Below the pieces are notes generated by a model. It was not told the DNA's origin. It saw only the letters and a list, made by a program, of their open reading frames with translations, and searched no databases. A stretch of 64,000 nucleotides of DNA from Solobacterium sp. (GTDB lineage Bacteria > Bacillota_I > Bacilli_A > Erysipelotrichales > Erysipelotrichaceae). Positions 53,220-61,664 of the stretch are shown piece after piece. The position numbers were made by a program, and so were the translations under genes. Within the stretch, counting starts at the first letter, position 1. Every line of letters starts with the position of its first letter. Location: NCBI GenBank assembly GCA_017404505.1, contig JAFRCE010000026.1, positions 62,001 through 126,000 on the forward strand. Reading direction: 5' to 3'.

Positions 53220-54047
53220 ATGGCTTCATTCACAATGCAGAATGACAAAGTGACCGTCGTCATTGACGAACAGGCTTCCGAGATCCACAGTTTCAAGAAT
53301 AACAAGACCGGTATCGAATACATGTGGCAGGGCGATCCGGCGTTCTGGAAAGGCAGAAATCCGACGCTGTTCCCGATGGTCGGTTCGACCTGGGACAAGA
53401 TCCTGCACATCAACGGCAAAGAGTACAGGACAGGCAACCACGGCTTCACCCGCAACAGTCTGTTTACCTGCAGCGAGCATGATGACAGTCATGTCGTCAT
53501 GGTTCTGAAGGATTCCGAAGCGACCCTTAAGGAATATCCGTTCCGCTTTACCCTGCAGATCACCTATACACTGAATGGTGACAGACTCGACATCCGCTAT
53601 GACATCACAAACGAAAACGATGTCACGATGCCGTTCAACTTCGGGCTGCATCCGGCTTTCAACTGCCCGATCGAGCCGGAAAAGGATTTCTTTGACTATC
53701 ATATCGAATTCAACACACCGGAAACATTCCGCTGGAAAGTTACCGAACTGAATAACGAAACGGTACTGCCGCTGAACAAGGACGCGCTGGCCGAGACCGT
53801 GATCATCACCGATCCGAAGAGCACCGTATCCACGCTGACCGACGGCGTCCACGGTGTCAGCGTCGGCTATGAGAACTACGAATGGCTGGCCTTCTGGTCA
53901 CCGCAGGCACCGTTTGTCTGCATCGAGCCATGGCATTCCCATGCCGACTTTGAAGAGGTCAGGGTTCCTTTCGAAGAAAGAGAAGGAACGCTTTTCCTGG
54001 AAGCGGGAAAGACCTGGACCACGTCATATTCGATCCGCATCTGGTAA
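53220..54047 (+). CDS. Aldose 1-epimerase family protein (LacX-like)
   Basis: 275 residues. Galactose-mutarotase fold: ASEIHSFKNNKTGIEYMWQ, GNHGFTRNS (about 77-85), FNFGLHPAFNCPI with the catalytic His (about 142-154), and a C-terminal Glu in CIEPWHSHAD. LacX-type members occur in lactose/tagatose and amino sugar operons; the natural sugar is uncertain. RBS AAAGGAGGAAAG. Followed after 24 nt by nagB. Confidence 0.9.
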   Translation: MASFTMQNDKVTVVIDEQASEIHSFKNNKTGIEYMWQGDPAFWKGRNPTLFPMVGSTWDKILHINGKEYRTGNHGFTRNSLFTCSEHDDSHVVMVLKDSEATLKEYPFRFTLQITYTLNGDRLDIRYDITNENDVTMPFNFGLHPAFNCPIEPEKDFFDYHIEFNTPETFRWKVTELNNETVLPLNKDALAETVIITDPKSTVSTLTDGVHGVSVGYENYEWLAFWSPQAPFVCIEPWHSHADFEEVRVPFEEREGTLFLEAGKTWTTSYSIRIW

Positions 54048-54071
54048 TTGACGCGAGAAGGGGAGAAGAAT

Positions 54072-54797
54072 ATGTTCAACATCATCATCACCGAAAACTA
54101 TGATCTGGTTGCCAGCGAAGCCTTCCGGATCATGAAGTCCGTTGTCACGAAAGGCGAGCCGGTTCTCGGACTTGCGACCGGTTCCAGTCCGATCGGCCTG
54201 TACAAGAAAATGATCGCCGACCGCAACACCAACGGAACCAGTTATAAAAAAGTCGTGACATACAACCTGGATGAATACATCGGCATTCCCCGTGATCACG
54301 ATCAGAGTTACTGGACATTCATGCACGAGAATCTGTTTGACGGTCTGAACATACCGGAAGCCAATATCCACATCCCGCGCGGCGACGCGGAGGATATGGA
54401 GGAAGAATGCCGCAGTTATGAAGAAAAACTGCAGGAAAGAGTCATCGACCTGCAGGTTCTCGGCATCGGCTCGGACGGACACATCGGCTTCAACGAGCCG
54501 GGCACGCCGTTTGACAGCGTCACCCATGTCACCGAACTGACGCAGCAGACACGCAGTGACAATGCCCGCTTCTTTGACGGCGATATCGAGAAGGTTCCCG
54601 AAAAGGCGATCACCATGGGCCTTGCCAGTATCATGCGGGCCAGACAGATCATTGTTCTGGCTACCGGTGCCAGCAAAGCCGACGCCGTCTACGGCATGAT
54701 CAAAGGCCCGCAGAGCGAAGAATGTCCGGCCAGCATCCTGCAGGATCACAGCCATGTCACGGTGATCCTGGACAAAGCCGCCGCTTCCCGGCTGTAA
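54072..54797 (+). CDS. nagB: Glucosamine-6-phosphate deaminase
   Basis: 241 residues, the short monomer type of Bacillota. Converts glucosamine-6-phosphate to fructose-6-phosphate and ammonia. LGLATGSSPIGLYKKM (about 37-52), YNLDEYIG (catalytic Asp/Glu, about 66-73), GIGSDGHIGFNEPG (about 131-144) with catalytic His. ATG 54072 follows GGGGAGAAG. Would connect amino sugars from chbG/PTS-type uptake to glycolysis. Confidence 0.96.
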   Translation: MFNIIITENYDLVASEAFRIMKSVVTKGEPVLGLATGSSPIGLYKKMIADRNTNGTSYKKVVTYNLDEYIGIPRDHDQSYWTFMHENLFDGLNIPEANIHIPRGDAEDMEEECRSYEEKLQERVIDLQVLGIGSDGHIGFNEPGTPFDSVTHVTELTQQTRSDNARFFDGDIEKVPEKAITMGLASIMRARQIIVLATGASKADAVYGMIKGPQSEECPASILQDHSHVTVILDKAAASRL

Positions 54798-54856
54798 ATC
54801 ATCCCGCTTGAGGATAATCTGAATTGTGTCATAATGATTCCGGAGGTAAATAACAG

Positions 54857-55168
54857 ATGAAAATTGTCGAAACAGAAAAAGAATTTAATGAAACACTGAA
54901 TACAAATCCGCTGGTATTTGTTGATTTTTACGCTGACTGGTGCGGACCGTGCAAGATGCTCGGACCGGTCGTTGAAGAACTGGCCGGTGAAACACCGGAT
55001 GTCACGTTCGTCAAGGTCAATGTTGACGATCTGCCGGAAATCGCTCAGAAATACGGCATCATGTCCATTCCGGCCCTGTTCGTCTTCAAGAACGGCGAGG
55101 TTGCCGGTCAGTCACTGGGCTTCCAGCCGAAGGGTGCACTGAAAGCAGTCGTCGACGCTGCCAGATAA
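54857..55168 (+). CDS. trxA: Thioredoxin
   Basis: 103 residues. Small disulfide reductase with the WCGPCK active site (about 28-33), preceded by VFVDFYADWCGP, and the cis-proline loop GIMSIPALFVF (about 70-80). RBS CGGAGGTAAA. Terminator follows. Typical cytosolic thioredoxin. Confidence 0.96.
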   Translation: MKIVETEKEFNETLNTNPLVFVDFYADWCGPCKMLGPVVEELAGETPDVTFVKVNVDDLPEIAQKYGIMSIPALFVFKNGEVAGQSLGFQPKGALKAVVDAAR

Positions 55169-55177
55169 CAGTGAAAA

Positions 55178-55203
55178 AGGCCGTCCGCGGACGGCTTTTC
55201 ATT
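55178..55203 (+). terminator. Terminator after trxA
   Basis: GCCGTCC-GC-GGACGGC flanked by A and T tracts. Confidence 0.88.
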
Positions 55204-55207
55204 CTTT

Positions 55208-55552
55208 ATGGTGAAAAAGATCACAGCCACGCTGTCTCTGGCAGTCTTTCTGATCCTGGCCGGATGCGCGAAAGATTCACCGGCCGGCTCCTGGCGGCTG
55301 ATCGAGTTGAGCGACGAGAGCAGCGGTATGTTTATCAGCCAGGAAAATCTGGCTGCCATGGGCGATTATACAATGCAGCTGTACGAAGACGGCAGCGGGT
55401 TCATGTATATGGCCGGCAAGTCGGTCAGCCTGAAATGGGATGCGGAAACGATCACCCTGACCGACAGTGAACCGCAGCCTTATACCATGGATGGCGGCAA
55501 ACTGCGTCTGCAGGATCTGGACGCCGTGCTCGTCTTTGTAAAAGACGAATAA
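55208..55552 (+). CDS. Small putative lipoprotein
   Basis: 114 residues, not recognised. Signal peptide with a good lipobox (LILAGC, Cys about 20), so lipidated and surface-exposed. The mature part, SPAGSWRLIELSDESSG...YTMQLYEDGSGFMYM, is a lipocalin-like small beta domain. ATG 55208 sits 5 nt after the trxA terminator and has no Shine-Dalgarno, so its expression signal is unclear. Confidence 0.7.
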   Translation: MVKKITATLSLAVFLILAGCAKDSPAGSWRLIELSDESSGMFISQENLAAMGDYTMQLYEDGSGFMYMAGKSVSLKWDAETITLTDSEPQPYTMDGGKLRLQDLDAVLVFVKDE

Positions 55553-55566
55553 AGCACCTGGAAACA

Positions 55567-55590
55567 GCGGGATCGAAAGATCCCGTTTTT
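55567..55590 (+). terminator. Terminator after the lipoprotein gene
   Basis: CGGGATC-GAAA-GATCCCG followed by T6; GNRA tetraloop. Confidence 0.92.
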
Positions 55591-55603
55591 TCATGAAAAT
55601 GTA

Positions 55604-55631
55604 TTGCAAATAAACACAGTTTCTATATAAT
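55604..55631 (+). promoter_or_regulatory. Promoter of the XRE-potABCD operon
   Basis: TTGCAA (55604-55609), 16 bases, TATAAT (55626-55631). Confidence 0.75.
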
Positions 55632-55640
55632 TATCTCGGG

Positions 55641-55678
55641 TTTGATAATTTCAAATCAAATGTTTAGTAAAACTAAAC
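55641..55678. promoter_or_regulatory. Two operator-like palindromes in the pot operon leader
   Basis: TTTGAT-N8-ATCAAA (55641-55660) and GTTTAGTAAAACTAAAC (55662-55678, perfect). Both lie just downstream of the -10 box, consistent with autorepression by the XRE-cupin protein. Confidence 0.7.
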
Positions 55679-55692
55679 AGGGAGGGCTGCAA

Positions 55693-56235
55693 ATGTATGA
55701 TATCGGACATCGCATCCGGCAGCTGCGGATACAGAACGGTCTGACGCTGGAAGAACTGGCATCACGCACCGAACTGACAAAGGGGTTTCTGTCACAGCTG
55801 GAACGCAATCTGACCTCTCCGTCCATTTCCACCCTCGAGGATATCGCCGAGGCACTGGGCATGACCATGTCGCGCTTTTTTGCCGAGGAGAAGGACGAGC
55901 AGATCGTCTTTACCGCCGAAGATGCCTTTGTTGACGAACAGGAAGGCAGAACACTGCACTGGATCGTTCCCAACGCCCAGAAAAATCTCATGGAGCCGGT
56001 CATTATCGAACTGAAGCCGAACAGTGAAAGCAAGCTGATCGAGCCGCATGAGGGCGAGGAACTCGGTTACGTGCTGAGCGGCCGTATCTTTCTGCACCGG
56101 GATCGGGAAAGCAAGGATATCGCGGTCCGCAAGGGGGAAACATTCTACATCCGGGGTGATGTCGCGCATCGCCTCATCAACAAAGGCAGCAGCAATGCCC
56201 GCGTGCTGTGGATCAGCACGCCGCCAGTATTCTGA
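55693..56235 (+). CDS. XRE family regulator with cupin sensor domain
   Basis: 180 residues. N-terminal helix-turn-helix (IGHRIRQLRIQNGLTLEELA, then LTKGFLSQLERNLTSPSIST, about 3-50), C-terminal cupin-2 (about 105-178; PHEGEELGYVLSGRIFLH and GDVAHRLINKGS). This architecture (PuuR-like) often controls polyamine genes, and potABCD follows 21 nt downstream. Likely a polyamine-responsive autoregulated repressor; the ligand is inference. RBS GGGAGGG. Confidence 0.92.
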   Translation: MYDIGHRIRQLRIQNGLTLEELASRTELTKGFLSQLERNLTSPSISTLEDIAEALGMTMSRFFAEEKDEQIVFTAEDAFVDEQEGRTLHWIVPNAQKNLMEPVIIELKPNSESKLIEPHEGEELGYVLSGRIFLHRDRESKDIAVRKGETFYIRGDVAHRLINKGSSNARVLWISTPPVF

Positions 56236-56256
56236 TCTGAAGGGGAGGATATCGGA

Positions 56257-57822
56257 ATGAAAAAACTGATAGAAGTCAAAAATGTAGTCAAGACATTTGA
56301 CAGCCAGGTCGTCCTGAAAGGTATCTCGCTGGATATCTACGAGAACGAATTCGTCACACTGCTTGGTCCGTCCGGCTGCGGCAAAACGACGCTTCTGCGT
56401 ATTATTGCCGGCTTCCTGGATCCGACGGAAGGCCATGTCATCATGGACGGCGAGGATATCGCCCGCATTCCGGCATACAAGCGTGACGTCAACACCGTTT
56501 TCCAGCACTATGCCTTATTCCCGCACCTGGACGTATATGACAACATTGCATTCGGTCTGAAGATTAAAAAGCAGCCGAAGGATATCATCGACCAGAAGGT
56601 CATGCGTATGATCTCGCTGGTCGGTCTGGAAGGATTTGAACACCGTGACGTCACCAGCATGTCCGGCGGTCAGCAGCAGCGTGTCGCCATCGCCAGAGCG
56701 CTGGTCAATGAGCCGCGTGTCCTGCTGCTGGACGAATCGCTTTCCGCGCTGGACAAGAACCTGCGCAAGGAAATGCAGCTGGAACTGAAAGAGATCCAGC
56801 GCGAGGTCGGCATCACCTTTATTTTCGTTACCCACGATCAGGAAGAAGCTCTGACCATGAGCGACAAGATCGTTATCATGAAAGACGGTGAAATCGAGCA
56901 GATCGGCACGCCGGCCCAGGTTTACAACGAACCGGCCAACGAATACTGCGCCCGTTTCATCGGCGATTCCAATATCATCGATGGCATCATGAAGAAAGAC
57001 CGTCTGGTCAGCTTCGACGACGCGGATTACGAATGCGTGGACTACGGCTTTGAAGAGAATGAGGAAGTCGATATCATGATCCGTCCCGAGGACGTCGATA
57101 TCGTGCCCCGCAACCGCGGTCTGCTCAACGGCGAAGTCAAGTCGGTTCTCTTCAAGGGTGTCCACTATGAAGTGATGGTGGAAACCAGCTCCGGCACGTC
57201 CAAGACAGTTACCATGCATGTCACCAAGAGCCGTGACGTCGAAAACGCCGAAGCCCATGAGAAGATCAGCGCTTCCTCGTTCTATATGGATCTCGAAGAC
57301 GTCGAGAGTCTGACGGACTCCGAGGTCATCGCCCGTGCCAACGCCCAGGCCTGGGACGACAAAGACGAATTCGTCTCCCTGACCAAAGTGGCATATTCCC
57401 TGAAGCCGGAAGTCGGAACGTATCCGTGTACGTTCGGAACCGACGCCGGCACCGAGATCACCGTCAATATCAACGTCGTCAAACCGCAGGTCATCAAGGA
57501 CGAATCCAACGAAGAAGTCATTCAGGCGTTTGACTTCTACAAGACAGCGGAAGAAATCAAGGAATCCGTCGCTCTCGACACCGATCTGATCCGCTGGGCG
57601 GATGCCTATGCCTGGAGCACGGAAGACGAATCCCGCGTCGAGATCTGGGATGTCAAATACGACTTCGACGACGAGAATATCAGCGAAGGTGACTATCCGG
57701 TTACCTTCTCCACCCAGGGCCGTGAAATCAAGGTCGAAACCACGGACGCCATCGAAGAGGGTCAGCGCATCGGTCTGAAGTGGAATCCGGAAGACATTCA
57801 TGTCATGAGAAAGTCCAGGTAA
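56257..57822 (+). CDS. potA: Spermidine/putrescine ABC transporter ATPase PotA with Ig-like insertion
   Basis: 521 residues; ordinary PotA is about 350-370. Residues 1-240 are the ABC domain: Walker A GPSGCGKTT (about 37-45), signature SGGQQQR (about 136), Walker B LLLDESLSALD, H-loop VTHDQ. TOBE-type segments follow (RPEDVDIV...). Between about 330 and 495 are two tandem repeats of some 80 residues (ISASSFYMDLEDVESLTDSE; GTYPCTFGTDAG and DYPVTFSTQGREIKV) that look like the Ig-like repeats of Bacillota surface proteins. The TOBE end resumes at RIGLKWNPEDIHVM. An Ig-like insertion in a cytosolic ATPase is unusual. Energises polyamine import. Confidence 0.93.
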   Translation: MKKLIEVKNVVKTFDSQVVLKGISLDIYENEFVTLLGPSGCGKTTLLRIIAGFLDPTEGHVIMDGEDIARIPAYKRDVNTVFQHYALFPHLDVYDNIAFGLKIKKQPKDIIDQKVMRMISLVGLEGFEHRDVTSMSGGQQQRVAIARALVNEPRVLLLDESLSALDKNLRKEMQLELKEIQREVGITFIFVTHDQEEALTMSDKIVIMKDGEIEQIGTPAQVYNEPANEYCARFIGDSNIIDGIMKKDRLVSFDDADYECVDYGFEENEEVDIMIRPEDVDIVPRNRGLLNGEVKSVLFKGVHYEVMVETSSGTSKTVTMHVTKSRDVENAEAHEKISASSFYMDLEDVESLTDSEVIARANAQAWDDKDEFVSLTKVAYSLKPEVGTYPCTFGTDAGTEITVNINVVKPQVIKDESNEEVIQAFDFYKTAEEIKESVALDTDLIRWADAYAWSTEDESRVEIWDVKYDFDDENISEGDYPVTFSTQGREIKVETTDAIEEGQRIGLKWNPEDIHVMRKSR

Positions 57823-57828
57823 AGACGG

Positions 57829-58617
57829 ATGAAATCATTCAGCAAGATGGTTTATCCGTACGTCGTATGGGCGGCTGTCATGATCGTCGTTCCGATGCTC
57901 ATGATCGTCCTGTACGCCTGCACGGTGAAGGGCAATTCAGTCCTGACGTTTCAGTTCACATTCGATAACTTTATCCGCTTCTTCTCCGATCCGGTGTTCC
58001 CGGGCGTCCTGTGGCGCAGCCTGAAGCTGGCTGTCATCACGACGCTGATCTGCATCGCGGTCGGCTATCCGACAGCCTATGTCATGGCCAAACTGAAGCC
58101 CAACAGCCAGGCGGTCGCGGTACTGCTGATCACACTTCCGATGTGGATCAACATGCTGGTCAGAACTTATGCCTGGCGCGGCATCCTGTCCTATATCGGA
58201 ATGAGCGGTGAAGCCAAGGTTTATGTCGGCATGATCTACAACTTCCTGCCGTTCATGATCCTGCAGATCTATACATCACTTTCGAAGATCGATCCCAATC
58301 TGATCACCGCCGCCCACGACCTGGGCGCCAACAACACCGAGACGTTCAAGCGGGTCATCCTGCCGCTGTCGCTCTCCGGCGTGGTCAGCGGCATTACCCT
58401 GGTGTTCCTGCCGGCGGTATCGAGCTTCTTTATTCCCAAGCTGCTCGGCGGCGGCCAGTACGTTCTGATCGGCAACCTGATCGAAGACTACTTCATCTCG
58501 ACCGGTGACTGGAACTTCGGTTCGGCGATCAGCCTGATCATGGCTCTGATTATCCTGGTCTCCATGTACGTGACCAGAAAGATCGACCGGTATACAGCAC
58601 AGGAGGAGGATGACTGA
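57829..58617 (+). CDS. potB: Spermidine/putrescine ABC transporter permease PotB
   Basis: 262 residues, six transmembrane helices. The EAA loop is AAHDLGANNTETFKRVILPLS (about 162-182; reads AAHDLGA for EAA). Pore-forming subunit with PotC. Six nucleotides after potA, overlapping potC (TGATG). Confidence 0.96.
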   Translation: MKSFSKMVYPYVVWAAVMIVVPMLMIVLYACTVKGNSVLTFQFTFDNFIRFFSDPVFPGVLWRSLKLAVITTLICIAVGYPTAYVMAKLKPNSQAVAVLLITLPMWINMLVRTYAWRGILSYIGMSGEAKVYVGMIYNFLPFMILQIYTSLSKIDPNLITAAHDLGANNTETFKRVILPLSLSGVVSGITLVFLPAVSSFFIPKLLGGGQYVLIGNLIEDYFISTGDWNFGSAISLIMALIILVSMYVTRKIDRYTAQEEDD

Positions 58618-59414
58618 TGGAACAGAAAACGAAACTTCATGAAAAAATCTTCCTCGGCCTGATCATGCTGTTCTTCTATCTGCCGATCATCTACGTCGTC
58701 ATCTTCAGCTTCAACAGTTCAAAATCACTCTCGACCTTCACAGGCTTCTCCCTGCAGTGGTACGAGAAAATGTTCGCCAACCGGACGATCATGGAATCGA
58801 TCTGGTATACCGTCTCCTGCGCGGTGATCGCGACCGTCGTCTCGACGATCGTCGGCACCGTCACGGCCATCGGCCTCTCCAAGAGCAGCAAGGCGCTGCG
58901 GGAAGCCATCAACCAGGTCAACAACCTGCCGATGCTGAACCCGGACATCGTCACCGCCATCGGCTTCATGCTGTTCTTCACCAGCCTGCGCATCAAGACA
59001 AGCTTCACGACCATGGTGCTGGCGCATATCGCGTTCTGCATTCCGTACGTGATTCTCTCGGTCATGCCGAAACTGCGCACCCTCGATCCGAACCTCGCCG
59101 AAGCGGCGCTGGATCTGGGCTGCACACCGCTGCAGGCCCTCTGGAAGGTCATCATTCCGCAGATCATGCCAGGCATTATCTCCGGCGCGCTGGTTGCCTT
59201 CTCAATGTCGTTCGATGACTTCGTCATCTCACTGTTCACGACCGGCCCGGGCGTCAACAACATCTCGATTTACGTCTATGCCAATGTCAAGCGCGTGAAT
59301 CCGACCATCAATGCCTTATCGGCAATTATCGTTTATGTAGTCACCATCGTTTTGATTCTGGTGAATGTGATACCAATGATCAGGGAAAGGAAACTGAAGA
59401 AAAATGAAAACTGA
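58617..59414 (+). CDS. potC: Spermidine/putrescine ABC transporter permease PotC
   Basis: 265 residues, six transmembrane helices. EAA loop LAEAALDLGCTPLQALWKVI (about 161-180). The start overlaps potB's stop, the end overlaps potD by 11 nt, so the four genes are tightly coupled. Confidence 0.96.
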   Translation: MEQKTKLHEKIFLGLIMLFFYLPIIYVVIFSFNSSKSLSTFTGFSLQWYEKMFANRTIMESIWYTVSCAVIATVVSTIVGTVTAIGLSKSSKALREAINQVNNLPMLNPDIVTAIGFMLFFTSLRIKTSFTTMVLAHIAFCIPYVILSVMPKLRTLDPNLAEAALDLGCTPLQALWKVIIPQIMPGIISGALVAFSMSFDDFVISLFTTGPGVNNISIYVYANVKRVNPTINALSAIIVYVVTIVLILVNVIPMIRERKLKKNEN

Positions 59415-60516
59415 AAGAATTCTGAAAGCTGCTGTGGCAGCCGCTGCAGCGATTTCACTGGCAGGCTGCGGCCAGACTTCCGCCGGCGGCACAACGGAAG
59501 GTGTCGATGCCAAGGAAGTCTACGGATGCAATGTCCTCAACATCTACAACTGGGGCGAATACGTCGGCGAGGATGTCATCAGCAATTTCGAAGCGGCATA
59601 CAACGCCAAAGTCAACTATGACATGTTCGATTCCAACGAAACCATGTACACCAAACTGATGGGCGGCAGCTCCTATGACATTCTCGTTCCTTCCGATTAC
59701 ATGATCGAGCGTCTGATCAAGGAAAACATGCTGCAGCCGCTGGACAAGGAAGCGCTGACCAATCTCGGCGAACTGGATCCGGAAGTTGTCGAAATGCAGA
59801 AAGTCTATGATCCGGAACTGATGTATTCCGTTCCTTATTTCCGCGGTTCTGTCGGTATCGTATACAACCGGAAAACCGTCGACGAGAAAGAACTGGAAGA
59901 AAAGGGCTGGGATATCCTCTGGGATACGAAGTACGACAACAAAGTGTTCATGTATGACAGCCAGAGAGACTCCTTCATGGTCGCGTTCAAGGCTCTCGGT
60001 TACTCCATGAACACCGAAAACGATGACGAGATCCAGGCAGCTTACGAATGGCTGAAGAAGGTTCACAACAACGTTCATCCGGCCTATGTCACCGATGAAG
60101 TCATCGATGCCATGGCTTATCCGGATGCCAACAATCCGAAGGACCTGGCTGTCGTTTACTCCGGCGATGCCGCTTACATTGAAAGCATCAATCCGGATAT
60201 GGGTTATTTTGAACCGAAGCAGGGTACGAACATCTGGAGCGACGGCATGGTCATTCCGAACAATGCCGGCTGCCCGGCTCTGGCCAACGAATTCATCAAC
60301 TTCGTTCTGACCTATGACTCTTCCTACGACAACTCCATTACAGTCGGCTATACTTCCAGCAACCTCAAGGTCAAGGAAGATATCGCAAACGGCGACTACG
60401 ATGGCATCAATGCCTATCTGCCGCGCTCCAATTATGAAAAGGATGAAGTCTTCCGCTACAACGAAGTCCTCGTGCAGAAGCTGAGCGATCTCTGGAACAA
60501 AGTCAAGATCGACTGA
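59404..60516 (+). CDS. potD: Spermidine/putrescine-binding lipoprotein PotD
   Basis: 370 residues. Extracellular polyamine-binding protein anchored by lipidation: signal peptide with lipobox SLAGC (Cys about 22). NIYNWGEYVGEDVISNFE (about 46-63) is the family N-terminal motif with polyamine-contacting residues; DILVPSDYMIERLIKENML and VYSGDAAYI follow. Complete PotABCD with regulator. Confidence 0.96.
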   Translation: MKTERILKAAVAAAAAISLAGCGQTSAGGTTEGVDAKEVYGCNVLNIYNWGEYVGEDVISNFEAAYNAKVNYDMFDSNETMYTKLMGGSSYDILVPSDYMIERLIKENMLQPLDKEALTNLGELDPEVVEMQKVYDPELMYSVPYFRGSVGIVYNRKTVDEKELEEKGWDILWDTKYDNKVFMYDSQRDSFMVAFKALGYSMNTENDDEIQAAYEWLKKVHNNVHPAYVTDEVIDAMAYPDANNPKDLAVVYSGDAAYIESINPDMGYFEPKQGTNIWSDGMVIPNNAGCPALANEFINFVLTYDSSYDNSITVGYTSSNLKVKEDIANGDYDGINAYLPRSNYEKDEVFRYNEVLVQKLSDLWNKVKID

Positions 60517-60528
60517 TCATAACCTGAA

Positions 60529-60556
60529 AGACCTGCGAATTCCCGCAGGTCTTTTT
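60529..60556 (+). terminator. Terminator of the potABCD operon
   Basis: AGACCTGCG-AATTCC-CGCAGGTCT followed by T4. Confidence 0.92.
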
Positions 60557-60576
60557 CTGTTTCCCGGATAAAAAGA

Positions 60577-60599
60577 AAAAAGCCCGCCGGGCTCTTTCG
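60577..60599 (-). terminator. Terminator of the tRNA transcript
   Basis: On the minus strand GAGCCC-GGC-GGGCTTTTTT, 39 nt past the tRNA-Leu 3' end. Confidence 0.8.
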
Positions 60600-60637
60600 G
60601 GATGACAGTCACATTTCCGTGCTGTATGAGAGAAACG

Positions 60638-60721
60638 TGGGGATGACGGGACTTGAACCCGTACGGTGTTTCCACCAACGGATTTTAAGTCCGTTGCGTC
60701 TGCCGATTCCGCCACATCCCC
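60638..60721 (-). tRNA. tRNA-Leu (anticodon TAA)
   Basis: 84 nt class II tRNA with long variable arm. Acceptor GGGGATG pairs with CATCCCC; T-arm loop GTTCAAGTC; anticodon loop CTTAAAA gives TAA. Discriminator A73; CCA is not encoded (CGT follows), so it must be added. Confidence 0.96.
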
Positions 60722-60729
60722 AAAAAAAA

Positions 60730-60803
60730 TGGAGGTTCCTGCCGGAATCGAACCGGCGATCACAGAGTTGCAGTCTGATGCCTTACCGCTTGGCTAAGGA
60801 ACC
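60730..60803 (-). tRNA. tRNA-Cys (anticodon GCA)
   Basis: 74 nt. Acceptor GGTTCCT pairs with AGGAACC; anticodon loop CTGCAAC gives GCA; discriminator T73, the identity element for cysteine; CCA encoded. Transcribed ahead of tRNA-Leu on the same strand, 8 nt apart. This is the tRNA species that the cysK attenuator would sense. Confidence 0.96.
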
Positions 60804-60825
60804 GTATTTTTTTCAGTGCTCATTT

Positions 60826-60854
60826 ATTATAAGGTTTTGTTTTCACTTTTGCAA
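60826..60854 (-). promoter_or_regulatory. Promoter of the tRNA-Cys-tRNA-Leu unit
   Basis: On the minus strand TTGCAA (60849-60854), 17 bases, TATAAT (60826-60831). Confidence 0.85.
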
Positions 60855-60883
60855 TATCAATTTCCCCTTGCGCCATCCGGCAT

Positions 60884-60912
60884 TTGACCGTGGAAAAAGA
60901 CAACGTTATGAT
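60884..60912 (+). promoter_or_regulatory. Promoter of the gene at 60968
   Basis: TTGACC (60884-60889), 17 bases, TATGAT (60907-60912). Confidence 0.75.
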
Positions 60913-60967
60913 GGATGTGTTCAGACAGGTCCGAAAGGGCAGTACAAATGTAAGGAGATGAGTTCAG

Positions 60968-61615
60968 ATGCTGAAAGAATACCTGCTGGGTGAACTGCAG
61001 AAAGACTATACACTGCAGAAAAGAGATCTAGGCGATTATGCGAAGATCAACAAGTTTATTCTTGGTTTTGAAAACGAAGCGTGGCATGTGGAAGGGGTCG
61101 GCAACCTGTTTTCCCTGAAGATGAAAACGCTGTTCGGACTGATGGAGATGGAGACGCTGGTTCTCAGTCCCGAGGAAAAGGATCTTTCCTTCCTCAGCTG
61201 TGATGCCATTCACGCGGGCGGCACTGATACCGTGATCATGGAAATGGACCGTTCAGCCCTGCATGAGGAAGACCTCTCGGCGTTTGAGCCGCTGAAGGAA
61301 AAATACGCCTATCTGGAAGATTATCAGGCGGAACCGCGCTGGTATGACAGCTTCCATCTTTCTTCCACGATATGCAAGAAGGGGAAGAAGCAGACGGAAG
61401 ACCTGACGAAGTTCGGCCGTGAATACATCGACACCTACCTCAGGGTCCTGAAGGAAGCGGCGCCATGTGATCCCAAGGCCAAGCGGGAAGCCACGGCGGC
61501 CTATGCCCAGCGCCTGATCAAAGAAGGCGGGGTGGCCGTGGACGGCATGACAAAGATGATCGGCGCCAACCGGACCGAGAAGCTGGTTGCTGAATACATG
61601 TTCCATATCCGCTGA
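60968..61615 (+). CDS. Hypothetical cytosolic protein
   Basis: 215 residues, not recognised. No signal or membrane segment. An N-terminal half of mixed alpha/beta (FILGFENEAWHVEGVGNLFSLKM, METLVLSPEEKDL) is followed by a helical half with YLRVLKEAAP and a conserved-looking basic/acidic end (DGMTKMIGANRTEKLVAEYMF). RBS AAGGAG with 9-nt spacing. Own promoter and terminator, so monocistronic. Confidence 0.75.
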   Translation: MLKEYLLGELQKDYTLQKRDLGDYAKINKFILGFENEAWHVEGVGNLFSLKMKTLFGLMEMETLVLSPEEKDLSFLSCDAIHAGGTDTVIMEMDRSALHEEDLSAFEPLKEKYAYLEDYQAEPRWYDSFHLSSTICKKGKKQTEDLTKFGREYIDTYLRVLKEAAPCDPKAKREATAAYAQRLIKEGGVAVDGMTKMIGANRTEKLVAEYMFHIR

Positions 61616-61616
61616 G

Positions 61617-61645
61617 CAGAACACCGCAGATGCGGTGTTTTTCTT
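61617..61645 (+). terminator. Terminator before surE
   Basis: ACACCGC-AGAT-GCGGTGT followed by TTTTC. The surE -10 box lies only a few bases further on. Confidence 0.88.
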
Positions 61646-61649
61646 TGCG

Positions 61650-61658
61650 TGTTATAAT
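61650..61658 (+). promoter_or_regulatory. Extended -10 promoter of surE, leaderless geometry
   Basis: TGT-TATAAT; 6 nt (CATCGC) to the ATG at 61665. The SurE N-terminus is invariant in the family, so the start is certain. Confidence 0.7.
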
Positions 61659-61664
61659 CATCGC

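Noticed and set aside
55171-55470. Alternative frame 55171-55470 as a gene
   Set aside because: It overlaps the lipoprotein gene whose signal peptide and lipobox are clear; the alternative has no RBS and an odd Arg-rich composition.
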